In this document: positions 27,605-35,092 of the stretch, in pieces | How positions within the stretch are numbered: the stretch's first letter is position 1 | Layout of the letters: each line of letters begins with the position of its first letter | Source: Campylobacter concisus | GTDB lineage: Bacteria; Campylobacterota; Campylobacteria; Campylobacterales; Campylobacteraceae | Assembly: GCF_003048775.2 (NCBI RefSeq) | Contig: NZ_CP049272.1 | Coordinates: 310,001 to 374,000, forward strand | Direction: 5' to 3' | Length of the DNA: 64,000 nucleotides | Notes under the pieces: generated by a model | Seen by the model: only the letters and a program-made list of their open reading frames with translations | What the model was told of the DNA's origin: nothing | Database searches by the model: none | Position numbers and translations under genes: made by a program

Positions 27605-28816
27605 ATGTCAAATATCTTAATCATCGGAGCAGGTGGCGTGAGCCAAGTCGCAACCGTAAAATGCGCGATGAACGCGGACGTTTTTAGTAAGATCACCCTT
27701 GCTAGCCGCACCAAAAGCAAGTGCGACTCGATCGCCAAATTTATCAAAGGCCGCCTAGGTGTGGCTATTGACACCGCACAGATCGACGCGGACGATACGG
27801 ACGCCGTAGTCGCTCTCATCAAAAAAACGGGTGCCGAGCTGCTGCTAAACGTCGCGTTGCCGTATCAAGACCTAACCCTCATGGATGCGTGCTCTCGCGC
27901 CGGCATCCCCTACATCGACACCGCAAACTATGAGCATCCAGATACCGCTAAATTTGAGTACAAGCTGCAGTGGGCGAAAGACGGCGAGTTTAAAGCCGCA
28001 AACACGATGGCGCTGCTGGGAAGCGGCTTTGACCCAGGCGTGACAAACGTATTTTGCGCCTATGCACAGCAAAATTTATTTGATGAGATCCACGAGATCG
28101 ACATCCTTGACTGCAACGCTGGCGATCACGGATATCCGTTCGCGACGAATTTCAATCCCGAAATCAACCTGCGCGAAGTTAGCGCAAAGGGCCGCTACTG
28201 GGAGCGCGGCGAGTGGAAAGAGACCGAGCCGATGGAAATAATGTTCAAATGGGACTATCCGAAAGTCGGCGTCAAGGACAGCTACCTGCTCTATCACGAA
28301 GAACTTGAAAGCCTTGTTAAAAACATCAAGGGGCTAAAGCGAATCCGCTTTTTCATGACCTTCGGACAGAGCTATCTAACTCACATGAAGTGTCTAGAAA
28401 ACGTGGGGATGCTGCGCATAGACGAGGTCGAGCATAACGGCGTGAAAATCGTGCCGATACAGTTTCTAAAGACCTTGCTACCTGATCCTGCAAGCCTCGG
28501 CCCTCGCACGAAGGGTAAAACCAACATCGGCTGCGTGATCCGCGGCCTAAAAGACGGCAAAGAGCGCCAGGTCTATATCTACAACGTCTGCGACCACGAG
28601 GCTTGCTTCGCCGAGACGGGCGCGCAAGCGGTGAGCTACACGACGGGCGTACCTGCGATGATCGGCTCGATGATGGTTGCAAAAGGCATCTGGAGTGGAA
28701 AAGGCGTCTTTAACATGGAAAATTTCGACGCCAAGCCTTTCATGGACGAGCTAAATAAACAGGGATTGCCGTGGGAGATAATCGAAATGAAACCCGGCGA
28801 GAGGTATGAAGTCTAA
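27605..28816 (+). CDS. carboxyspermidine/carboxynorspermidine dehydrogenase (saccharopine dehydrogenase family)
   Basis: Condenses a diamine with aspartate semialdehyde and reduces the product to carboxyspermidine, the first step of the alternative spermidine route known in C. jejuni (Cj0172c). 403 aa; the Rossmann motif IIGAGGVSQVA is at residues 5-15, and 'GFDPGVTNVFCAYA' near residue 140 is family-typical. Its partner decarboxylase nspC is 10 kb away at 38.4 kb. Codon use is clearly richer in G and C at third positions (GCG, CCG, CGC, ATC) than in most neighbours, which suggests recent transfer from a higher-GC relative. Confidence 0.88.
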   Translation: MSNILIIGAGGVSQVATVKCAMNADVFSKITLASRTKSKCDSIAKFIKGRLGVAIDTAQIDADDTDAVVALIKKTGAELLLNVALPYQDLTLMDACSRAGIPYIDTANYEHPDTAKFEYKLQWAKDGEFKAANTMALLGSGFDPGVTNVFCAYAQQNLFDEIHEIDILDCNAGDHGYPFATNFNPEINLREVSAKGRYWERGEWKETEPMEIMFKWDYPKVGVKDSYLLYHEELESLVKNIKGLKRIRFFMTFGQSYLTHMKCLENVGMLRIDEVEHNGVKIVPIQFLKTLLPDPASLGPRTKGKTNIGCVIRGLKDGKERQVYIYNVCDHEACFAETGAQAVSYTTGVPAMIGSMMVAKGIWSGKGVFNMENFDAKPFMDELNKQGLPWEIIEMKPGERYEV

Positions 28817-28851
28817 ATTTAAGGCTTGTCTTTTTCTACTTATACTTTGTT

Positions 28852-28942
28852 GGTTTTAAATTTTGCTCGGTCATTACCCACTCGGTAACTCCAGTCACAA
28901 AATTTAAAACCGCCTCCTCTAAGCAAAAAATACTACGCCTTG
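28852..28942. repeat. palindromic element, copy A
   Basis: A perfect 14-bp inverted repeat (GGTTTTAAATTTTG at 28852-28865, CAAAATTTAAAACC at 28898-28911) encloses a small hairpin TTACC-CACTC-GGTAA at 28874-28888. The 3' flank runs CCGCCT..AAGC, an A-tract, then TACTACGCCTTG. The whole arrangement recurs in degenerate form as copy B 27 bp downstream. It may act as a terminator of the upstream gene or be an intergenic repeat family carried in with this GC-rich segment. Confidence 0.55.
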
Positions 28943-28968
28943 TTCTTTTTTGTTCAAATTTTTGCTAA

Positions 28969-29036
28969 CTTAAATTTTACTTGCTCAGTCGTAAAATTTT
29001 AATCCGCCTTGAGTAAGGCAAAAATACCGCGCTTTG
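28969..29036. repeat. palindromic element, copy B
   Basis: Shorter relative of copy A: arms AAATTTTAC (28972-28980) and GTAAAATTT (28991-28999), the shared CAGTC between them, then CCGCCT, AAGGC, an A-tract, ATACCGCGCTTTG in the same order as copy A. A second hairpin, GCCTT-GAGT-AAGGC, occupies 29006-29019. Together the two copies fill most of the 428-bp gap between the dehydrogenase and the transporter; I see no gene in that gap. Confidence 0.5.
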
Positions 29037-29244
29037 ATCTACCGTATTTAAATTTCTAGTTTAAATTTTGCACCGCTTGCATTCAAATTTTGCATCAATT
29101 TAATTTAAGCTTCCACATCGAAAAGCGTTTAAATTTAGCTATAATCGTGCAGAATCTATCAAAACAAATTTGAGTAAATTTAAAGCTCTCAATCTCCAGT
29201 CGCGCAAACTCTACGCCCACCCAAATAATAACAAAAGGAAAAAT

Positions 29245-30405
29245 TTGAACTCCTCAAAAACTTCACTATCTTTTTTAGTCGTACTAAGCGCGCTCATGGC
29301 ATGTACATCGCTATCTACGGACGTATATCTGCCCGCTATGCCTACGATGGAGCGGCAGCTGCACGGAGACTCGGAGCTCACGATAACGGGCTTTTTGATC
29401 GGCTTTGCTACCATGCAGCTCGTCTGGGGGCCTATCAGCGATAGGATCGGGCGTAAAATCCCGCTTTTTATCGGTATGGCGCTCTTTGCGACCGGATCAG
29501 TAGGATGCGCGATGTCAGACACTATGGCTAGTGTCGTATTATGGCGCGTGTTTCAGGCCGTGAGCGCGTGCGTAGGACCGATGCTAAGCAGGGCGATGAT
29601 TAGCGATCTTTTCGGTAGCTCGCAGGCCGCACAGATGCTCTCTACGCTAGTTATTATCATGGCAATAGCGCCGATAGCGGGTCCGTTATTGGGCGGTGCG
29701 ATACTGGAATTTGGCTCTTGGCACGGGATATTTTGGCTGATGGCGCTAGCTAGCGCGGTTATGTTTGCGATGATTTTTTCTCTACCGGAGACCTTGCCGC
29801 CGCAAAAGCGCTCCACAAAGCCCATCGTATCGTCTTTTAGAAACTATCTAAGATTATTGCAAGACGCCAAATTTATGCGATACACTCTTAGCGTGACGTT
29901 TTTCTACGTAGCCGCCTATGCCTTTATCACTGGCTCGTCGTTTGTATATATCGATTATTTCGGCATTCCTAGCAAATACTACGGATTTTTATTCGGCATA
30001 AACATCGTGGGCGTCATGGCGCTAAGTTTCGTAAATAAAAAGCTGGTAAAGCGCTATGCGCTAAACCGCCTGCTCATAGTCTCCGCGCTCGTTGCCGCGC
30101 TTGCTGCCAGCGTGCTGTTTGCGTTTTTCAAAACGGGCGACGTTCTTGGCGTGATAATCCCGATGTTTTTCGTTTTTAGCATGAACGGCATTATAGCTTC
30201 TTGCTCCAATGCCGCCGCTCTTGATAGCGTGCCGCAGGAGATGAAGGGCTCGGCCGCTGCGCTCATCGGCTCGCTGCAATACGGCAGCGGCATCCTCTCC
30301 TCGGCGATGCTTGCGGCGTTTTCTGCGGCTACGCCGTGGGCGATGTCTTGGATAATAGCGTTGTTTGTTTGGCTAAGCGCACTCGCGGCGTATTTTAATA
30401 AATAA
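29245..30405 (+). CDS. MFS efflux transporter, Bcr/CflA family
   Basis: 386 aa from the TTG at 29245, chosen because ACAAAAGGAAAAA precedes it; an upstream TTG at 29170 would add 25 basic residues without a ribosome site. Twelve membrane segments, with the drug:H+ antiporter signature 'TDVYLPAMP' at the first loop and motif A 'WGPISDRIGRK' after helix 2, as in Bcr/CflA exporters. The substrate is unknown. Codon use is GC-rich like the dehydrogenase upstream, so both probably arrived in the same segment. Confidence 0.86.
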   Translation: MNSSKTSLSFLVVLSALMACTSLSTDVYLPAMPTMERQLHGDSELTITGFLIGFATMQLVWGPISDRIGRKIPLFIGMALFATGSVGCAMSDTMASVVLWRVFQAVSACVGPMLSRAMISDLFGSSQAAQMLSTLVIIMAIAPIAGPLLGGAILEFGSWHGIFWLMALASAVMFAMIFSLPETLPPQKRSTKPIVSSFRNYLRLLQDAKFMRYTLSVTFFYVAAYAFITGSSFVYIDYFGIPSKYYGFLFGINIVGVMALSFVNKKLVKRYALNRLLIVSALVAALAASVLFAFFKTGDVLGVIIPMFFVFSMNGIIASCSNAAALDSVPQEMKGSAAALIGSLQYGSGILSSAMLAAFSAATPWAMSWIIALFVWLSALAAYFNK

Positions 30406-30559
30406 ATTTAGCCTTGCGGGTTTGACTCAAATTTTGGTCAAATTTGTAAAATTTCGGTCGCCAAAGCCAAAAATCAAATTTAGCGCTGGCAGGCCTAGCC
30501 AAATTTTACTTTTTCTTATTTTCGCTTTTTTTGCGCGCTTAGCGCCTCAAATTTCTGCT

Positions 30560-30804
30560 TTAAATTTTAAAAATCTCGTGCTTGGATAGCTCGTATTTGT
30601 CGTATATCACGGCATTATCATCGCCAGTAGGCTGCATGAGGTCGTATGCTAGCCCACCTTTTTTAAATTTTACATTTAAAACGCTAATTTTGCGCTTGGC
30701 GTCTATCTCGCGAATGCTGATTTGCTTGATATCTTTAAAGTAAAATTTCGCATTCTTGCCGCTTTTTATATGAAAAATCCGTCATCTTTGATTTTTCGGT
30801 ATCA
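30560..30804 (-). pseudogene. broken paralogue of the PH-like membrane protein gene at 37185-37649
   Basis: Reading the minus strand from 30804 to 30560 gives the pattern RKIKDDGFFI, stop, KSGKNAKFYFKDI and so on to YDKYELSK near the end, which lines up with residues about 78-150 of the intact gene at 37185-37649 (RIEDDGFIITKGSKSIKFYFKDI...FDKYELSK). There is an in-frame TAA at 30766-30768 where the intact copy has Thr, and a TGA at 30802-30804. The N-terminal membrane half is missing. The fragment has the GC-rich codons of the surrounding segment. Confidence 0.7.
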
Positions 30805-30834
30805 CAGAGCAAGAAACTAGGATAAAGAGGTAAC

Positions 30835-30868
30835 TTCGGCGCAAGCTAACTTACTGGCTGGCGCCGAA
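30835..30868 (-). terminator. hairpin downstream of the YceI gene
   Basis: TTCGGCGC (30835-30842) and GCGCCGAA (30861-30868) form a perfect 8-bp GC-rich stem, 8 bp past the end of the YceI gene. The minus-strand tail has only scattered T, so it is a probable rather than certain terminator. Confidence 0.45.
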
Positions 30869-30876
30869 TTTGAAAG

Positions 30877-31422
30877 TTATTTTATTACTGCTTCAAAGCC
30901 AACATCTACATCTGGATAGCTCTTTCCACCATGAAATGGTTTAGCAACAGCGGCAAATTTATCAAAGCTTTCATTTAGCTTCAAATCATCTACAAGATCA
31001 ACTGAAAATTTTGCTACTAGCTTGCCATTTTGCACTTCATATTTTGTTTTAAAAATTTTTGAATTGCCATTTATGCTAAGCTCAACATCCATTTCTCCAG
31101 CCTTATCGTCGCCATTTACTGCTATGATCTTACCATCTACGGCCTTGCCATCGAAAATAATGCCAATCCTTTTATCGCGGTCAGGCAGCTTTGTGTCGAT
31201 ATCTTTTGGCTCTAGCTTAAATTCAAAGCTCTTTAAAAAATCAGCAAAATTTACATTTTCTTGACTTTTAAAATTTATCGTTTTAAAAGTACCTGGTACG
31301 GCTGTCTTATTTGCTAGCTTGTAGCCAGTAAATGTTACCTTTGGTTCACCTTCTACGCTAAATGCAAGAGCTGAAACTGCAAAAAATGAAGCTGCTAAAG
31401 CAACAGAAGTAAGTTTGTTCAT
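30877..31422 (-). CDS. YceI family periplasmic protein
   Basis: 181 aa with a clear signal peptide (about residues 1-20, ending ALAF). The mature part has the alternating beta pattern of the YceI lipocalin-like fold, with 'VTFTGYKLANKTAVPGTF' and 'INFKSQENVNF'; family members bind isoprenoid-type lipids in the periplasm. A minus-strand -10 (TATAAT, 31467-31462) precedes it, so it is a separate unit from the NnrS operon 111 bp upstream. An AT-rich stretch at 31439-31455 with GATAATAA resembles a degenerate Fur box (weak). Confidence 0.85.
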   Translation of the reverse strand: MNKLTSVALAASFFAVSALAFSVEGEPKVTFTGYKLANKTAVPGTFKTINFKSQENVNFADFLKSFEFKLEPKDIDTKLPDRDKRIGIIFDGKAVDGKIIAVNGDDKAGEMDVELSINGNSKIFKTKYEVQNGKLVAKFSVDLVDDLKLNESFDKFAAVAKPFHGGKSYPDVDVGFEAVIK

Positions 31423-31533
31423 AAAGAATCCTTTTTATAATATTGATAATAAATATCGCAAATTATATACCCACTTACTTCAAAAAAGACTTAAAAACTC
31501 TTTTTAATTAATGAATAAATTTTTAATAGCTTC

Positions 31534-32640
31534 TTACTCTGGATCATCGCTAAAATCGTTATCCCTAAAGATCACATAAAAATTTATGAGCCAAAAAACA
31601 AAAGCGATTGCTATGAGCATTGCGGGCAAATGAATGTAAAAGCCACTCCAAAAATAAGCCAAAATTCCTCTACTAATGCCAGCTAAAAGAACTAAAATAA
31701 AAGCAATTCTACTAAGGCGTAAAAACTCAAGTTCTTGTCCGCTGTGACGAAGCCCTGCGACATTAAATATAAGCATCACGCTAAAAATTACCGCATTTAT
31801 CGCTATTAGATGCATAAAATTTGTTTCAAGATGGAGCCCAAAAATGCCGCTAAAGCCGATCCCTAAAAATCCAACTGCTAAAAATAGTTGCATAAAATAG
31901 TATAAAAGCACAAAGCTATGTTTAAAAAGCTCTTTATAGTGCCACTCTTTAAGCTTTGCAAGTACCGCACTTCCACAAGCTATCGCGGCATAATAGACAC
32001 CTAAGCTTGCTTCAAAAAATATATTTAAAAGTAAAAAAGCACAAACGCAGCAGATAGCGATATTTTTATAGATAAAATTTGGCACAAAAACAGCTTCATC
32101 CATACCTTTTTCTCTTTTTAGCGCTTCTTTCCCAAGCACGACACTAACGCGGTAGGAGATGAGTAAGATAGCGATTACGTGGATAAAAACTTGTAAATTT
32201 AGAAATTTTTCGTTGCCGCTTATTAGATAATAAATTTCAAAGCTTAAAATGCCAAACAAAAAGCCAAGTACGCCAAATTGATCATCATTTTTATCTCGCC
32301 AGATCATATAAAGGCAAAGCAAAACCAAGTAAAGCCAAAAAAGAGCGATAAAATAGTGTGCTAAAAATAGGCTAAAAAATGCCAAGATAAAGCTTATGAA
32401 AAAGAGTGAAAATAATATATAGGCGTGTATTTTTAGAGATGCTTGAAAATTTGTCCAATCAGTTAATCCAGTTAGCAAAAATCCAGCATAAGCAAGGGCT
32501 AAGAAAAGTTGCAAAAATATAAATTTATGCAAACTCACAAAATCAGTTGGAGTAAAAAACACACTAGCACCAAGCGCTGCACAGACGGCACTCGTTAAGA
32601 AAAATATCCTCATAGGATGAGTAAAAAAATTATTAATCAT
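31534..32640 (-). CDS. NnrS family heme/copper membrane protein
   Basis: About 368 aa with roughly 12 hydrophobic segments. The N-terminal 'FFTHPMRIFFLTSAV' and 'AGFLLTGLTDWT' match NnrS signatures, and 'RHSGQEL' near residue 310 corresponds to the conserved loop. NnrS proteins bind heme and copper and are linked to nitric oxide resistance and denitrification. I chose ATG 32640; an upstream in-frame start at 32667 would overlap the ATPase gene by 35 bp. Last gene of a five-gene minus-strand operon with an ABC transporter and an outer-membrane barrel. Confidence 0.78.
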   Translation of the reverse strand: MINNFFTHPMRIFFLTSAVCAALGASVFFTPTDFVSLHKFIFLQLFLALAYAGFLLTGLTDWTNFQASLKIHAYILFSLFFISFILAFFSLFLAHYFIALFWLYLVLLCLYMIWRDKNDDQFGVLGFLFGILSFEIYYLISGNEKFLNLQVFIHVIAILLISYRVSVVLGKEALKREKGMDEAVFVPNFIYKNIAICCVCAFLLLNIFFEASLGVYYAAIACGSAVLAKLKEWHYKELFKHSFVLLYYFMQLFLAVGFLGIGFSGIFGLHLETNFMHLIAINAVIFSVMLIFNVAGLRHSGQELEFLRLSRIAFILVLLAGISRGILAYFWSGFYIHLPAMLIAIAFVFWLINFYVIFRDNDFSDDPE

Positions 32641-33325
32641 AATAAATTTGCCCTTTGAAATTTTCATCTATCATCTTGCTAATAAAAGTAAAATCGCGCT
32701 CTTTGAAATCTTTGTCTATTTCAAGTTCTCTTTGTATGACTGCGCCTTTATTTGACAGGAAGTAAATTCTATTTGACATCTTCACAGCTTCCATTCTATC
32801 GTGTGTGACGAGAACTACGCTCATACCTTCACTTACTCTTTGGCCAATAATCTCAATTAAAATTTCTTTCATATCATAATCAAGCCCAGAAAAAGGCTCA
32901 TCCATTAAAAGTAGATCAGGCTTTGTCACGACCGCTCTTACGAAAGCTACCCTTTGTCTCATACCGCCACTTAGCTCGCTTGGGTATTTTAAAGTGTCCT
33001 TTTGACTTAACCCAACCTTTTTAAAAAGCTCTAAAACAGCGTTAATATCTGGTTTATCCATAACTAAAAGCACATTTTCAAGGGCATTTTTCCATGTAAG
33101 CAGGCGATTTTCTTGAAAAAAATATGTAGTCTTTTTAAAGTTATTAAAAATTTTTCCTTTTCTAGGCTCATTTAGTCCGCTAATAAGCCGAAGTATCGTC
33201 GTCTTACCACATCCTGATGGCCCAAAAAGCGTCACTACTTCGCCACTTTTTACGTTTAGGCTAAAATTCCTTACGACCTTATCTCTTAAAATTTCATACT
33301 CTACATTTTTAAGCTCAAGCATCAT
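32633..33325 (-). CDS. ABC transporter ATP-binding protein (NitT/TauT type)
   Basis: About 230 aa. Walker A FGPSGCGKTT, signature LSGGMRQRVAF, Walker B LLLMDEPFSGLD, H-loop VLVTHD. The closest general type is SsuB/TauB, which pairs with NrtA-like binding proteins. ATG 33325 overlaps the permease stop by 4 bp (ATGA); further in-frame ATGs at 33322 and 33334 are possible. It powers the adjacent permease. Confidence 0.9.
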   Translation of the reverse strand: MMLELKNVEYEILRDKVVRNFSLNVKSGEVVTLFGPSGCGKTTILRLISGLNEPRKGKIFNNFKKTTYFFQENRLLTWKNALENVLLVMDKPDINAVLELFKKVGLSQKDTLKYPSELSGGMRQRVAFVRAVVTKPDLLLMDEPFSGLDYDMKEILIEIIGQRVSEGMSVVLVTHDRMEAVKMSNRIYFLSNKGAVIQRELEIDKDFKERDFTFISKMIDENFKGQIYYD

Positions 33326-34119
33326 CTTCTCCAAGGCATCAAAGCTATTTTTAGTGGCTCGATGATGAGGTATTCAAAAAGCATGATAAGAGTGATGCTT
33401 AAAAGAACATACGCCATTACTTCGGTTGTTTCAAGCATTGCCCTTGCATTTGCTATCTTTGCTCCCATGCCGTTATTTGCACCCAGTAGCTCAGCCATTA
33501 TGACTATCTTTACGCCCATTGCGACAGCTACGCTAATAGAACTTATTATGTAGCTCGTAAGATGCGGGATGTAAAGGTGTCTTATCTTTTTTAAAATTCC
33601 TAGATTATAAGCGTCAAACATCTCTTTTAGCTCCTCATCTACACTACTCATAGCAACTGCTGAGCTTGCAAAAGTAAGCGGTAAAACGGTTATAAAGATA
33701 GTAAAAACGGTGCTAAAATTTCCAAATCCAAACCAAAAAATAGCAAGCACTATCCAAATAATTGGTGGCATCGATAAAAGCAAGGTGATAACAGGCTTTA
33801 AAAAGGCTGCAAAACTTTTAAAACTACCTGCTATTAGCCCTAGAAATATACCAAAAAATGTTGCCGAGCAAACTCCAATCAGTGATCTGCAAAGCGTTAT
33901 ATTTATCTCGCTGTTTTTATAATCTTTTATAATCTCACAGGCTTTTAAAAATACATCTTTTGGTGGCGGAAGTAGGAGTGGGGAGCTAAACTCGCTTCCC
34001 ACTTGCCAAATAGCTAAGATCAAAAAAACTACGGCAAATCCGCTAAATCCGCCCCAAAAATAGTCAATTATTTTTAAAAAGCTTGAGCGATCTTTTTTGA
34101 TGCCATCAATTAGTATCAT
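33322..34119 (-). CDS. ABC transporter permease (NitT/TauT type)
   Basis: 265 aa inner-membrane permease of the SsuC/TauC type with about six segments and the binding-protein-dependent transport loop near 'IPHLTSYIISSISVAVAMGVKI' (about residues 185-206), where the EAA-like contact with the ATPase is expected. It overlaps both the binding protein gene and the ATPase gene by 4 bp, so all three are translated together. Confidence 0.9.
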   Translation of the reverse strand: MILIDGIKKDRSSFLKIIDYFWGGFSGFAVVFLILAIWQVGSEFSSPLLLPPPKDVFLKACEIIKDYKNSEINITLCRSLIGVCSATFFGIFLGLIAGSFKSFAAFLKPVITLLLSMPPIIWIVLAIFWFGFGNFSTVFTIFITVLPLTFASSAVAMSSVDEELKEMFDAYNLGILKKIRHLYIPHLTSYIISSISVAVAMGVKIVIMAELLGANNGMGAKIANARAMLETTEVMAYVLLSITLIMLFEYLIIEPLKIALMPWRR

Positions 34120-35081
34120 AAAAATAGACCTTTATCAGGCATCTTGCCGCCTAGAAATTTTGGATTAAACTGATAAATTTCTTCAAAAAATGCCATGATC
34201 TCATTTTGTAGTTCATTTGCTTTTGTTACTGTTAGATTTGCCTTGTCAAAGGCATTTGCAAGTGCTACTTCTGGAGCTGGCAAGTAGCTTGAACCTATCT
34301 TTGCTGCACTTTGTTTGTTTTCAAGTATCCATGAAAGTGCATTTTTAAGATCACTATGAAGTGTGTCAAATAGATTTAAGTTTTTCTCGTAAAAGCCTCT
34401 TTCTACGATAATGCCAGCCATTGGGATTATCGGTTTTGTACCAAAGCTCTCGCCCCAAATTTTTGGAAAATCAACTGAGTAATGCACGCTAACGCCTGCT
34501 TTTTTACCGCGCAAAATAGTCGCTTCGCCAAGAGGTTGTGGAACTATTAAAATGTCAAAATCTTTTTGTAAAAATAAAAGCAAAGCCTCAGGCGGCGTTG
34601 CTGTATAGGTGATGTCTATCTTGCTAACGTCTATGCCTCTCTTCTTGCAAAGCGCTCTTAAAACAAGATCAGGCATGTCGCCTCGAAATGGCATGACTAG
34701 CTTTTTGCCTACAAAATCTTCTAAATTTTTGATCTTTTCATCCTTGACCATAGCGTTCATTACGCCAAGAGTTAGTAAATTTAACATCGCAAAATCAAGC
34801 CCTTGATTTCTTAAATTTGCAGCGACATTTGATGGTGACATCGTGACTTTAATATCTCCACTAGCCACGCCTGCACGAAGCTGATCTGGTGTTTTCCAGA
34901 TATTTAGACTTACATCATAAGTTTTATTTAACTCGCCTTGCAATGCAGCAACCGCCATGATAACGCTTGGGATCGCTGGTGCGCCCCACATAGTAAAGCT
35001 CTCTTTTGCAAATAAATTTGGCGCAAATGCGCTAACGCCTAAAGCTGTGCTAAGTCCTAAAAATTTTCTTCTATCTAACAT
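34116..35081 (-). CDS. Tat-exported ABC substrate-binding protein (NrtA/SsuA-like)
   Basis: 321 aa. The N-terminus has a twin-arginine signal (DRRKFLGLS, then a mild hydrophobic stretch ending near residue 25), so the protein is exported folded, often a sign that a cofactor or metal is bound in the cytoplasm. The mature protein has the NMT1/SsuA-type pattern, for example 'GVASGDIKVTMSPSNVAANL' and 'FDILIVPQPLGEATIL'. The ligand cannot be read from the sequence. It lies 11 bp downstream of the outer-membrane barrel gene, so the two probably serve the same substrate. Confidence 0.85.
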   Translation of the reverse strand: MLDRRKFLGLSTALGVSAFAPNLFAKESFTMWGAPAIPSVIMAVAALQGELNKTYDVSLNIWKTPDQLRAGVASGDIKVTMSPSNVAANLRNQGLDFAMLNLLTLGVMNAMVKDEKIKNLEDFVGKKLVMPFRGDMPDLVLRALCKKRGIDVSKIDITYTATPPEALLLFLQKDFDILIVPQPLGEATILRGKKAGVSVHYSVDFPKIWGESFGTKPIIPMAGIIVERGFYEKNLNLFDTLHSDLKNALSWILENKQSAAKIGSSYLPAPEVALANAFDKANLTVTKANELQNEIMAFFEEIYQFNPKFLGGKMPDKGLFL

Positions 35082-35092
35082 CTTTTTCTCCT

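Noticed and set aside
28353..28682. 109-codon minus-strand frame within the dehydrogenase gene
   Set aside because: It is a shadow produced by the GC-rich codons of the real gene and has a low-complexity Arg/Ser composition.
30054..30293. Two overlapping minus-strand frames inside the Bcr/CflA transporter
   Set aside because: Antisense shadows of a GC-rich gene; no ribosome site and no recognisable domain.
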